DNA of 64,000 nucleotides from contig NZ_CP080377.1 in NCBI RefSeq assembly GCF_019443505.1, forward strand, positions 5,084,001 through 5,148,000, read 5' to 3'. The translations under genes and the position numbers were made by a program. The notes under the pieces were generated by a model. That model was not told the DNA's origin. It saw only the letters and a list, made by a program, of their open reading frames with translations, and made no database searches. Shown in pieces: positions 23,889-32,663 of this stretch. How positions within the stretch are numbered: the stretch's first letter is position 1; the number at the start of each line of letters is the position of its first letter. The stretch is from Janthinobacterium sp. PAMC25594 (GTDB lineage: Bacteria > Pseudomonadota > Gammaproteobacteria > Burkholderiales > Burkholderiaceae_D).

Positions 23889-26372
23889 ATGGCAAGTCAA
23901 ATGGACAGGCGGCAATTTCTGAAATTGGGCGGCTTCATCACGGTTTCCGTGGCCACCGTCGGCCTCGCCGCCTGCGGCAGCACCGATTACAGCGACCCTG
24001 GCGTGCCGCTGGCCTCGGGCAGCGACTGGAAATTCCCGCAAAGCGTGGCCTCGGGCGATCCGCGCGCCGACAGCGCCATGCTGTGGACGCGCGTCGTGCC
24101 CGCCAGTTTTGACGCCGTCGCGCCCGCCGTTGCCGGCAAGTCGGACGTGGCCGTGCGCCTGATCGTCAGCGCCAGCGACAATACGGCCGCCCTGGGCGGC
24201 AATACGGCCCTGGCCGGCACCCCGATCGTCGACGCCAAGCTGCCATTAAAAGCCGATTTCGACAATACGCTGCGCCACAAGGTGACGGGATTGCAGCCGG
24301 GCCAGGTGTATTTTTACCAGTTCATCGCCGGCGACGTGCGCTCGAACGTGGGCCGCTTCAAGACGGCGCCTGCCGCCACGGCCGACGTATCGCAGCTGCA
24401 GTTCGCCTACCTGACGTGCCAGGACTGGAGCATCAACCACTGGGGCGCGCTGTCGCACATCGCCGCCAACGAAGCGCTCGATTTCATCGTCCACCTGGGC
24501 GATTACATCTATGAAACGGTGGGCGAGGCCTTCCAGAGCGGCGCCGTGGAAAGCCGCCACGACCAGTTGAAATTGCCGGACGGCACGTATAAAAGCGGTA
24601 CGTCCGGCGCGAAGTACGCGACCACGGTGGCCGATTACCGCTACCTGTACAAGAAATACCGCACCGATACGCGCCTGCAAGCCGTGCACGAGCGCTTCGC
24701 CTTCATCGCCATATGGGATGACCATGAATTCACGGACGACGCCTGGCAGGACGCTTCCACCTATGAAGGCATCGTGGCCGCCGACGGCAGCGATTTGCAC
24801 CTGCCGGCCCGCCGCCGCAGCGCCAACCAGGCCTGGTTCGAATACATGCCGGCCGACGTCACGTTCGATAGCGCCGCGACAACGTTCCAGAACATCCAGA
24901 TCTACCGCGATTTCCAGTTCGGCAAACTGATGCAGCTGGTGATGACGGATGAGCGCCTGTACCGCGCCGACCATGCGATCGCGGAATCGACCATCAACCC
25001 GGCCACGGGCAAGCCGCTGGGCAGCATCGGCAGCCGCTACCTGGTGCCGCAAGCGCTGTTCGACAGCGTGGAAGGCCAGAAGATGGCCGCCGCCACCAAG
25101 GCCGGTGGCGATCCGCTGGCCGCCGTCGGCATGCTGGGCTCGACCCAGCGCGACTGGTGGAAAAGCAAGATGAAGGCGGCCACGTCCACCTGGAAGCTGT
25201 GGGGCAATGAAGTGTCGCTGCTGCGCATGGGCTTGAATGGCACGGATGCGATTGCCACCTTGCTGGCGTTGAGCGCCATGTCGAACGTGGGCAAGGCCAT
25301 CGCCAGCACCCTGCCTTTGGTCGGCAGCAGCGTGCCGCTGGCGTCCGCCATCGTGGCCGCTTCGACGGCGGGTGCATCAACGACCGTGGCGCAGGCGGCG
25401 GCCATGGCGATTGCCGCTGCCGCCGCCAATGCCAGCGCGCAGGGCGCGGCGGCCGTGGGCGCCGGCTTGAGCGCGGCCCAGGCCGGCATCACGGTGGCCG
25501 CCTACAACAGCGGCTCGCCGGCCGCCGCCGCGCAAGTGATCGCCTTCGGCTGGATCAAGCCCGACGTGCAGGCCAAGGGCGCCGCGTCCAGCTTTGTCGC
25601 CGCATCGGGCCAGCAAGCGGCGCTGGCGCCGTTCTTCACGCGTTTCCTGCTCAATTGCGACCAGTGGGATGGCTACAACAGCGAACGCAAGAACCTGATG
25701 GCGCACCTGAAAACGAATGCCATCGGCAACGTGGTGGCGCTGACCGGCGATATCCACTCGTTCTTTGCCGGCACCGTCAGCGATGATTTCGACGCCGCTG
25801 GCGGCGGCACGCCTGTGATGGTCGACCTGGTCTCGGCCGGCGTCAGCTCGGATTCCTTCTTCAGTTACCTGAAGTCGGCCGCCGGCGCGATGGGCGACAT
25901 CGGCACCCTCGTCAGCTATCCGCTGGCCATTCCCGTCACGGGCCTGGGCACGGTCAATCTCGACGTCAACCTGCTCGACTACACCATGGGCAAGGCGGCG
26001 CCCACGGTCGACAGCCTGCTGGAACAACTGCGCGTGCAGCTGCGCGGCGCGCTGGCCGCCAAGGGCGTGCCGGAAGCGCAACTCGACGCGACGGTGGCGG
26101 CCGTGCAGGCGGGCTTGAAAGCAAGTACTGACTTCAGTGCGACCCTGCTGGGCCTGGCGCAACAATTGTCCGGCCTGGGCAACAATCCGTGGATCAAGCA
26201 CCTGAACACGGATGCACAGGGCTACACGGTGGTGACCTTGACGCCTGGCAAGCTGGTGGCGCAGTTCAAGCAGGTGAATAAACTGATCGGCACGGCGGCG
26301 CCGTCGAACGTGATTGCGCGCGTGACGACGGCGACGGTGACGGCGGGCGCGGCGGCGGTGGTGGTGGCGTAA
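23889..26372 (+). CDS. PhoD-like alkaline phosphatase/phosphodiesterase with Ala-rich insertion
   Basis: A secreted phosphatase or phosphodiesterase of the PhoD superfamily, 827 residues. The N terminus has a twin-arginine signal (DRRQFLKLGGF, residues 6-16) and a possible lipobox VGLAAC with Cys29, so it is probably Tat-exported and perhaps lipid-anchored. The family motifs are present: HLGDYIYE near residue 200, IWDDHEFTDDAW near 275 and LTGDIHSFF near 617. Residues about 454-552 form an Ala/Ser/Val-rich, almost uncharged insertion that is not part of the core fold, and the C terminus carries another Ala-rich stretch. These make it longer than common PhoD proteins (about 500-600). Confidence 0.88.
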   Translation: MASQMDRRQFLKLGGFITVSVATVGLAACGSTDYSDPGVPLASGSDWKFPQSVASGDPRADSAMLWTRVVPASFDAVAPAVAGKSDVAVRLIVSASDNTAALGGNTALAGTPIVDAKLPLKADFDNTLRHKVTGLQPGQVYFYQFIAGDVRSNVGRFKTAPAATADVSQLQFAYLTCQDWSINHWGALSHIAANEALDFIVHLGDYIYETVGEAFQSGAVESRHDQLKLPDGTYKSGTSGAKYATTVADYRYLYKKYRTDTRLQAVHERFAFIAIWDDHEFTDDAWQDASTYEGIVAADGSDLHLPARRRSANQAWFEYMPADVTFDSAATTFQNIQIYRDFQFGKLMQLVMTDERLYRADHAIAESTINPATGKPLGSIGSRYLVPQALFDSVEGQKMAAATKAGGDPLAAVGMLGSTQRDWWKSKMKAATSTWKLWGNEVSLLRMGLNGTDAIATLLALSAMSNVGKAIASTLPLVGSSVPLASAIVAASTAGASTTVAQAAAMAIAAAAANASAQGAAAVGAGLSAAQAGITVAAYNSGSPAAAAQVIAFGWIKPDVQAKGAASSFVAASGQQAALAPFFTRFLLNCDQWDGYNSERKNLMAHLKTNAIGNVVALTGDIHSFFAGTVSDDFDAAGGGTPVMVDLVSAGVSSDSFFSYLKSAAGAMGDIGTLVSYPLAIPVTGLGTVNLDVNLLDYTMGKAAPTVDSLLEQLRVQLRGALAAKGVPEAQLDATVAAVQAGLKASTDFSATLLGLAQQLSGLGNNPWIKHLNTDAQGYTVVTLTPGKLVAQFKQVNKLIGTAAPSNVIARVTTATVTAGAAAVVVA

Positions 26373-26392
26373 AGGCGGGCAATGGTGGTGTT

Positions 26393-26428
26393 GTCGGGTT
26401 ACGCCGTTTGGGCTAACCCGACCTACGC
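26393..26428 (-). repeat. Intergenic stem-loop repeat, copy 1
   Basis: Arms GTCGGGTTA (26393-26401) and TAACCCGAC (26414-26422) pair perfectly around a 12-nt loop, followed by CTACGC. Read on the minus strand it aligns with the copy at 32583-32619. One stem pair is G-C here and C-G in the other copy, which keeps pairing. Confidence 0.7.
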
Positions 26429-26462
26429 CCTTATTTCTTAAACGTTAACCCCAAAGAAGGCT

Positions 26463-26489
26463 GGGGTCGGACCCTCAGGGTCCGACCCC
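26463..26489. repeat. Near-perfect 27-bp palindrome
   Basis: GGGGTCGGACCC, a 3-nt centre and GGGTCCGACCCC form a 12-bp stem, extendable to 13 bp around a single base. It lies 90 bp after the PhoD-like gene and 55 bp before the EamA transporter. It may act as a terminator-like hairpin or be a dispersed intergenic palindrome. Confidence 0.65.
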
Positions 26490-26544
26490 GGTATTTGCCG
26501 TTGGGGTTATCAGCTTGCTTTCGCTTTTGCCTTACAATCTGGGC

Positions 26545-27465
26545 ATGAGCTCCAGTTCCCCGCAAGCAACCCCTCCATCTATTCCCCGTTCCGTCTACCT
26601 CGGTGGCCTGGCCATCGCCGTGGGCGGAGCGGTGTTGTTTTCCACCAAGGCCATCGTCGCCAAGCTGCTGTACCGCTACCAGATCGACGCCGTCACCCTG
26701 ATCGCCTTCAGGATGATCTTTTCGCTGCCCGTGTTCGCCGTCATCGCCTGGTGGAAGATGCGCACGGAGCCGCCGTTATCAAACAGCGACCGCTGGCGCC
26801 TGGTCGGGCTGGGCCTCGTCGGCTACTACCTGTCCAGCTATCTGGACTTCCTTGGCCTGCAATACATTTCCGTGGGCCTGGAGCGGCTGATCCTGTTCCT
26901 CACGCCCACTTTCGTGCTGCTGATTACCACCGTGTACTTCAAGCAGCGCATCAGCCGCTTGCAGTGGATGGCCTTGCTCACCTCGTATTGCGGCATCGTG
27001 CTGGTGTTCGTGCACGACTTGCAGGGCGGCGCCAGCAATGTGGCGCTGGGCTCCACCCTGGTGCTGGGCTCGGCCTGTTCGTATGCCGTGTATCTGCTCG
27101 GTTCCGGTGAGCTGGTGAAACGCATCGGCTCCATGCGCCTTGTCAGCTACGCGATGTGCGTGGCCAGCTTTGCCTGCATCGCCCAATTCTTCATCCTGCG
27201 CCCCGTCGAGCTGCTGATCCAGCCCATGCCCGTGTATGGCCTGTCTTTGCTGAACGGCATCTTTTGCACGGTGATGCCCGTCTTCATGACGATGATCGCC
27301 GTCGAGCGCATCGGCGCGCCGGTCGCCTCGCAGGCGGGCATGATCGGCCCCGTGTCGACCCTGTTCCTGGGCGCCATGATCCTCGATGAGCCGATCACCA
27401 ACTGGCAACTGGCTGGCACCAGCCTGGTATTGGCCGGTATTTACTTGCTGTCGAAAAAGAAATAA
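26545..27465 (+). CDS. EamA/DMT family transporter
   Basis: A 306-residue inner membrane transporter of the drug/metabolite superfamily. Ten hydrophobic segments form two EamA repeats ([24 protein letters not shown] ... and [19 protein letters not shown] ... [27 protein letters not shown]). The ATG at 26545 ([11 protein letters not shown]) gives a short cytoplasmic N terminus before TM1. The substrate cannot be deduced. It is 29 bp upstream of mgsA on the same strand, so the two may be co-transcribed. Confidence 0.88.
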   Translation: MSSSSPQATPPSIPRSVYLGGLAIAVGGAVLFSTKAIVAKLLYRYQIDAVTLIAFRMIFSLPVFAVIAWWKMRTEPPLSNSDRWRLVGLGLVGYYLSSYLDFLGLQYISVGLERLILFLTPTFVLLITTVYFKQRISRLQWMALLTSYCGIVLVFVHDLQGGASNVALGSTLVLGSACSYAVYLLGSGELVKRIGSMRLVSYAMCVASFACIAQFFILRPVELLIQPMPVYGLSLLNGIFCTVMPVFMTMIAVERIGAPVASQAGMIGPVSTLFLGAMILDEPITNWQLAGTSLVLAGIYLLSKKK

Positions 27466-27494
27466 TTCCTCCACCCACTGAAAATGTTCCCAAC

Positions 27495-27884
27495 ATGAAA
27501 ACACGCATCGCCCTGATTGCCCACGACAAGAAAAAAGATGACATGATTACCTTGGCGGGCGAATACCTGGACTTTTTGAAGGGTTGCGAACTGTCGGCCA
27601 CGGGCACCACGGGTGGCCGCCTGATCAACGAGCTGGGCTTGCAAGTGGAGCGCAAGCATTCGGGCCCGTTTGGCGGCGACTTGCAGATCGGCTCGCTGTT
27701 GGTGGAGGGCATGATCGATTGCGTGATCTTCCTGCGCGACCCGATGACGCCGCAGCCGCACGAGCCCGACATCAATGCCCTGGTGCGCGCCTGCGACGTG
27801 CACAACGTGGCGTGCGCAACGAACCTGTCGTCGGCGCACCTGGTGCTGTCGCAGCTGCAGGCGCGGGCCAACGCCGCCGCCTGA
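27495..27884 (+). CDS. mgsA: Methylglyoxal synthase
   Basis: Converts dihydroxyacetone phosphate to methylglyoxal and phosphate, a bypass that frees phosphate when sugar phosphates accumulate. The 129-residue protein has the family motifs [33 protein letters not shown] (catalytic Asp) and [15 protein letters not shown] (active-site His). The length is somewhat shorter than E. coli MgsA (152) because it lacks extra terminal residues. It is followed 23 bp later by the quinone oxidoreductase gene. Confidence 0.95.
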   Translation: MKTRIALIAHDKKKDDMITLAGEYLDFLKGCELSATGTTGGRLINELGLQVERKHSGPFGGDLQIGSLLVEGMIDCVIFLRDPMTPQPHEPDINALVRACDVHNVACATNLSSAHLVLSQLQARANAAA

Positions 27885-27907
27885 TTTACCCAGACAAGGA
27901 GATGAGC

Positions 27908-28897
27908 ATGAGCGCAACGATTACCACCAAAGCCATCCGCGTACAGCGCGTGGGCGGCCCGGAAGTGATGGAATACGTGGATGTGGAACTGCCGCCGCCC
28001 GGTCCCGGCGAAGCGCGCGTGAAACACGAGGCCATCGGCCTCAATTTCATCGACGTGTATTTCCGCTCGGGCCTGTATCCGCAGCCGCTGCCCAATGGCC
28101 TCGGTGTCGAGGGTGCCGGCATCGTCGAGGCGGTGGGCGAGGGCGTCACGGAAGTGAAGGTCGGCGACCGCGTGGCGTATGCGGCGCGCATCAATGGCGC
28201 GTATGCGCAGCAGCGTAACTTGCCGGCGGCCCTGCTGCTGGTGCTGCCCGAGCGCATCGGTTTCGATACGGCCGCCGCCATGATGCTGCAAGGCTTGACG
28301 GTGCAATACCTGTTCCACCGCACGGTGGCGCTGAAGGCGGGCGACACCATCCTGTTCCACGCGGCCGCGGGCGGCGTGGGCCTGATCGCCTGCCAGTGGG
28401 CCAAGGTGCTGGGCGTAAACCTGATCGGCACGGCTGGTTCCGATGAAAAGGCGGCGCTGGCCAAGGCGCATGGCGCGGCCCACGTCATCAACTACAACAC
28501 GGAAAACTTCGTCGAGCGCGTGAAGGAAATCACGGGCGGCAAGGGCGTCTCCGTGGTCTACGATTCCATCGGCAAGGATACGTTTACGGGCTCGCTCGAC
28601 TGCCTGGCGCCGCTGGGCATGATGGTCAGCTTCGGCAACGCCTCCGGCCCCGTGCCGGCGTTCACGTTATCTGAACTGGCGTCGCGCGGTTCGCTCTTCA
28701 TCACGCGTCCCGCCTTGTTCAGCTATGCCTCGAACCGCGCGAACCTGGAAGAGATGGCTGCCTCGCTGTTCGGCGTCGTCAGCAGCGGCGAAGTCAAAAT
28801 CGAGATCAACCAGCGCTACAATCTGGCCCATATCGCCCAGGCGCACACGGACCTGGAAGGGCGCAAGACCACCGGCTCGACCATCATCGTGCCATGA
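27908..28897 (+). CDS. NADPH:quinone oxidoreductase (zeta-crystallin-like)
   Basis: A 329-residue medium-chain dehydrogenase of the quinone reductase subfamily, which reduces quinones with NADPH by one electron. The GroES-like N-terminal half (GVEGAGIVEAVGEGVTEVKVGDRVAYA) lacks the structural zinc cysteines, as usual for this subfamily. The Rossmann motif is AAAGGVGLIACQWAK. The second of two close ATGs (27908) is preferred because AAGGAG lies 6 nt before it; ATG 27902 would leave no spacing. A 37-codon open frame overlaps the stop by 4 bp. Confidence 0.93.
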   Translation: MSATITTKAIRVQRVGGPEVMEYVDVELPPPGPGEARVKHEAIGLNFIDVYFRSGLYPQPLPNGLGVEGAGIVEAVGEGVTEVKVGDRVAYAARINGAYAQQRNLPAALLLVLPERIGFDTAAAMMLQGLTVQYLFHRTVALKAGDTILFHAAAGGVGLIACQWAKVLGVNLIGTAGSDEKAALAKAHGAAHVINYNTENFVERVKEITGGKGVSVVYDSIGKDTFTGSLDCLAPLGMMVSFGNASGPVPAFTLSELASRGSLFITRPALFSYASNRANLEEMAASLFGVVSSGEVKIEINQRYNLAHIAQAHTDLEGRKTTGSTIIVP

Positions 28898-29007
28898 GCG
28901 GCGGCAGTGACGGCACTCCGAAGTTCGGCCGCCTGCTGATCGTGCTGGTGTTGGCCGTGGCCCTGATCGGCGCGCTGACCTTTGCCGCCGAGGCGTATTA
29001 TTCGTAG
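28894..29007 (+). CDS. Small single-pass membrane protein (37 aa)
   Basis: A 37-residue open frame that begins at an ATGA overlap with the quinone oxidoreductase stop and ends just before a terminator. The N-terminal dozen residues are Gly/Ser-rich with two basic residues (SGGSDGTPKFGRL). One hydrophobic segment of about 20 residues follows (LIVLVLAVALIGALTFAA), then a short EAYYS tail. Overlap coupling, a clear membrane segment and a terminator immediately after it support a real gene. No family is recognised. Confidence 0.6.
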   Translation: MSGGSDGTPKFGRLLIVLVLAVALIGALTFAAEAYYS

Positions 29008-29011
29008 ACGT

Positions 29012-29054
29012 AAAAAAAACCGGCTTGCGCATTGCTGCGCCAGCCGGTTTTTTT
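29012..29054. terminator. Bidirectional intrinsic terminator
   Basis: AAAAAACCGGCT and AGCCGGTTTTTT pair across a 16-nt loop that can itself fold (TGCGC/GCGCA-like). T tracts occur on both strands. It separates the quinone oxidoreductase/37-aa gene pair from the convergent DUF4136 lipoprotein gene. Confidence 0.88.
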
Positions 29055-29068
29055 ACATTGCAACGTCA

Positions 29069-29698
29069 TTACTCGATTTTGACTTCGACTTTCCGGGGTA
29101 CGCCGCTCTGGCCGGGGAAGTCGGCAAAGGCACTGGCCACCATGGCCGGCATCACTTGCGACGTGGCGCGCTTGTTGCTGGTCGATTGCACGGTCACGTC
29201 GTACAGTTTCTTGCCGTTGCGGTCATTGATCGTCACGCGCAGTTCGCGTTCGTATTTATGGCGCACGCTTTCTTCGACATCCATCGGACCATACCAGTAA
29301 GGGTTGTAGCCGAAGCGGCCATAGCCTGGCCATGCGCCGTAGCGATAGCCGTAGCGGCCAGGCCAGTAGCCGGGGCCATACCAGAACGGGTCGGTGGCTT
29401 GCAGCACGCGCTCAGGATAGTCGACGGTGGAAAAATGCATCGCCACGCGCAAATTGGCTGCCGCTGGGCCGGAAGCTTCGCCGAAGCCGTGCTTGGCCAG
29501 TTCCGCGCGCACCAGGTTCTGGTAGCTGCGGTATTCCAGCGTGTCGTTTTCCGCCGCTGGCGCTTCAAACGCATACGATTTGTCCTGCAATTGCGCAGGC
29601 CACTCGTGGAAGACGGTCACATCGCTGCGTATGGTGGTGGCGCATCCGGTCAGCAACACGGTCAATGCGGCCATCATGATGGTGAGATAACGTTTCAT
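29069..29698 (-). CDS. DUF4136 domain lipoprotein
   Basis: A 209-residue outer-envelope lipoprotein. The ATG at 29698 follows a strong GGAGG and gives the signal MKRYLTIMMAALTVLLTGC with the lipidated Cys. The mature part starts with the DUF4136 pattern (IRSDVTVFHEWPAQLQDKSYAFE ... DTLEYRSYQNLVRAELAKHGF). It contains a Trp/Tyr/Gly/Pro-rich middle (FWYGPGYWPGRYGYRYG), as is common in this family. The function is unknown. Confidence 0.88.
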   Translation of the reverse strand: MKRYLTIMMAALTVLLTGCATTIRSDVTVFHEWPAQLQDKSYAFEAPAAENDTLEYRSYQNLVRAELAKHGFGEASGPAAANLRVAMHFSTVDYPERVLQATDPFWYGPGYWPGRYGYRYGAWPGYGRFGYNPYWYGPMDVEESVRHKYERELRVTINDRNGKKLYDVTVQSTSNKRATSQVMPAMVASAFADFPGQSGVPRKVEVKIE

Positions 29699-29895
29699 TG
29701 CATGACCTCCTGATAGTAGACACAATTCATCGCTTAGTATTATAAGAATAGTTCTATTTGTTTCCATGCATTATTACAGAATGTTACCTGGTATGTCGGC
29801 GTGTAAGGGAATCCAACATTCCTGAGCTGAATCGCGACTATCGGGGGGCTGGTGTTGGTAAAATAGGCTTTTGCCTCCGCTCCCACCCATTCCCT

Positions 29896-32550
29896 ATGCG
29901 CACAGACAGCCCTCAGACGATTTACCGCAAAGATTACACGCCGCCCAGCTTCCTGGTCGACAGCGTCGAACTTGGTTTCGATCTTGATCCCGCCCGCACA
30001 GTGGTGGCGAGCCGGATCCACATGCGCCATAACCCCGCCAGTACCAGTCGCAGTATCGAATTGCACGGCGAACACATCGACCTGGTGATGGTGCGCCTGA
30101 ATGGCAAGGAACTAAAACCGTCGCAGTACAAGCTGACGGCCGGCATGCTGACCATTCCCAAGGCGCCGGACGAGGTGCTGCTCGAGATCGAGACCGTGCT
30201 GGCGCCGCAAGACAATACCTCGCTGTCCGGCCTGTATGTGTCGAACTATAACTTCTTCACGCAGTGCGAAGCGGAAGGTTTCCGCCGCATCACCTTCTTC
30301 CCGGACCGCCCGGACGTGATGGCCAGGTACACCGTCATGCTGCGCGCCGACAAGGACAAGTATCCGGTGCTGCTATCGAACGGCAACCTGATCGAGGAGG
30401 GCGACCTCGGTGACGGACGCCATTACGCCAAGTGGGAAGATCCGTTCAAGAAGCCGTCCTACCTGTTCGCCCTGGTGGCGGCGCGCCTGGTGTGTCAGGA
30501 AGAGCGCTACACCTTGAAATCCGGCCGCGAAGTGCTGCTGCAGGTATGGGTGGAAGAGGGCAACCTGGATAAAACCGACTACGCCATGCAGTCGTTGAAA
30601 AACTCGATCCGCTGGGACGAGGAGCGCTTCGGCCTGGAACTGGACCTGGACCGCTTCATGATCGTCGCCGTGGGCGATTTTAATATGGGCGCGATGGAAA
30701 ACAAGGGTTTGAACATCTTCAATACCAAGTACGTGCTGGCTAATTCACGCGTGGCGACCGACGTCGATTACGCGGGTATCGAAGCGGTGGTGGGCCACGA
30801 GTACTTCCATAATTGGACCGGCAACCGCGTGACCTGCCGCGACTGGTTCCAGCTGTCGCTGAAGGAAGGCCTCACGGTGTTCCGCGACCAGGAATTTTCG
30901 GCCGACATGATCGGCACGGACACGGGCCGCGCCGTCACGCGCATCGACCAGGTGCGCACCTTGCGCCAGGCGCAGTTCCCCGAAGACGCTGGTCCGATGG
31001 CGCATCCCGTGCGTCCCGATTCCTTCGTCGAGATCAATAACTTTTATACGGTCACCATCTACGAAAAAGGCGCCGAAGTGGTGCGCATGTATCAGACCCT
31101 GGTGGGCCGCGACGGTTTCCGCAAGGGCATGGACCTGTATTTTGAACGCCACGATGGCCAGGCCGTGCAGTGCGACGACTTCCGCGCCGCCATGGCGGAC
31201 GCGAATGGCCGCGACTTTACCCAGTTCGAGCGCTGGTACAGCCAGGCCGGCACGCCCGTCGTCACCGCTTCCACGCGCTATGACGCCGCCAGCCGGACGT
31301 TTGAACTGACGCTGGCGCAAAGCTGCCCGGCCACGCCGGACCAGCCGAAAAAACTGCCATTCCACATTCCCGTCACCGTCGGCTTGCTGGCTGCCGATGG
31401 CAGCGACCTGCCGCTGCACGTCGATGGCGTGGCGTCGAACGGCGCCACCAGCGTCGTGCTGGAACTGACCGAGGCGTCGCAAACCTTCCGCTTCACCCAG
31501 GTGCCAGAGGTGCCCGTGCCATCGCTGCTGCGCGATTTTTCCGCACCCGTGGTGCTGGAGTACGGCTATACCGATGCGCAGCTGCTGCACCTGTTCCGCC
31601 ATGACAGCGATCCCGTCAACCGCTGGGAAGCGGGCCAGCGCCTGGCCATGGAACGCTTGCTGAAACTCACCGGCGCCGTCGCCGCCGGAGCGACCCTGGC
31701 GCTGGACGAGACCTTCATCGCCGCGCAGCGCGCCTTGCTGGCCGATGAAACGCTCGATCCTGCCTTCCGCGAGCTGGCCCTGATCCTGCCATCGGAAACC
31801 ATCATCGCCGAGCGCATGGCGCAAGTCGACCCGCAAGCGATCCACGCGGCGCGCCAGTTCATGCGCACGACCATCGCGGCAGCCTTGAAGCCCGAATTGC
31901 TGGCGCAGTACCACGCCAACCAGACGCCGGGCGAGTACAGCCCTGACGCCCTGTCGGCCGGCAAGCGGGCGTTGAAAAACCTGGCCCTGTCGTATCTGTT
32001 GATCGCGCCCGGGGCGGCGGAGCTGGACCTGGCGCGGCTGCAGTTCGACAATGCCGGCAACATGACCGACCGCGCCGCGGCGCTGGCGGCACTGATTCAT
32101 TCCGGCTCGCAGCCGCATGCGCAGGCGGCGTTGACCAGCTTCTATACCGATTTCGAGAACGAAGCGCTGGTGATCGACAAGTGGTTCGCCATGCAGGCGG
32201 CCGCGCCAACGACCGATGTGCAAGCCGTGCGCCAGTTGATGACGCACCCGGCCTTCACCTTGAAAAATCCGAACCGCGCACGCAGCCTGATCTTCAATTT
32301 CACCAATGGCAATCCATCGCAGTTCCATGCGTTTGATGGCAGCGGCTACGCTTTCTGGGCCGAGCAAGTCATCGCGCTCGACGCCCTGAACCCGCAAGTG
32401 GCGGCCCGCCTGGTGCGCTCGATGGACCGCTGGCGCCGTTATGTGCCCGCACTGCAAAACCACATGCGCACGGCGCTGGAGCAGGTCGCCGGCCAGGCCA
32501 GCCTGTCGAATGACGTGATGGAAGTGGTCAGCAAGGCGCTGGCCAACTGA
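29896..32550 (+). CDS. pepN: Aminopeptidase N (M1 family)
   Basis: Cytosolic zinc aminopeptidase that removes N-terminal residues from peptides, 884 residues, matching E. coli PepN (870). The exopeptidase motif GAMEN is near residue 265, the zinc motif HEYFH starts at residue 301 (HEYFHNWTGNRVTCRDW), and the third ligand Glu is in SLKEGLTVFRDQEFS. The ATG at 29896 starts MRTDSPQTIYRKDYTPP, the usual PepN opening; the longer open frame before it is not homologous. No signal peptide. It stands alone, followed by an intergenic repeat and fbp. Confidence 0.97.
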   Translation: MRTDSPQTIYRKDYTPPSFLVDSVELGFDLDPARTVVASRIHMRHNPASTSRSIELHGEHIDLVMVRLNGKELKPSQYKLTAGMLTIPKAPDEVLLEIETVLAPQDNTSLSGLYVSNYNFFTQCEAEGFRRITFFPDRPDVMARYTVMLRADKDKYPVLLSNGNLIEEGDLGDGRHYAKWEDPFKKPSYLFALVAARLVCQEERYTLKSGREVLLQVWVEEGNLDKTDYAMQSLKNSIRWDEERFGLELDLDRFMIVAVGDFNMGAMENKGLNIFNTKYVLANSRVATDVDYAGIEAVVGHEYFHNWTGNRVTCRDWFQLSLKEGLTVFRDQEFSADMIGTDTGRAVTRIDQVRTLRQAQFPEDAGPMAHPVRPDSFVEINNFYTVTIYEKGAEVVRMYQTLVGRDGFRKGMDLYFERHDGQAVQCDDFRAAMADANGRDFTQFERWYSQAGTPVVTASTRYDAASRTFELTLAQSCPATPDQPKKLPFHIPVTVGLLAADGSDLPLHVDGVASNGATSVVLELTEASQTFRFTQVPEVPVPSLLRDFSAPVVLEYGYTDAQLLHLFRHDSDPVNRWEAGQRLAMERLLKLTGAVAAGATLALDETFIAAQRALLADETLDPAFRELALILPSETIIAERMAQVDPQAIHAARQFMRTTIAAALKPELLAQYHANQTPGEYSPDALSAGKRALKNLALSYLLIAPGAAELDLARLQFDNAGNMTDRAAALAALIHSGSQPHAQAALTSFYTDFENEALVIDKWFAMQAAAPTTDVQAVRQLMTHPAFTLKNPNRARSLIFNFTNGNPSQFHAFDGSGYAFWAEQVIALDALNPQVAARLVRSMDRWRRYVPALQNHMRTALEQVAGQASLSNDVMEVVSKALAN

Positions 32551-32582
32551 ATGCATGTCGGATTTACACGGCGTCATGATTT

Positions 32583-32619
32583 CGTAGGTCGGCTTGGCGC
32601 CAACGGCGCGTAAGCCGAC
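32583..32619 (+). repeat. Intergenic stem-loop repeat, copy 2
   Basis: CGTAG followed by GTCGGCTT (32588-32595) and AAGCCGAC (32612-32619) around a GC-rich loop. It is homologous to the copy at 26393-26428, inverted. The compensatory C-G/G-C change suggests that the folded form matters. It lies between pepN and fbp. Confidence 0.7.
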
Positions 32620-32663
32620 AGTCACCGCACGAGACGTATTTAAAACACTAACTAAGGGGTTTC

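Noticed and set aside
30745..32625. A 626-codon open frame antisense to pepN
   Set aside because: Shadow of pepN; no motif or ribosome site.
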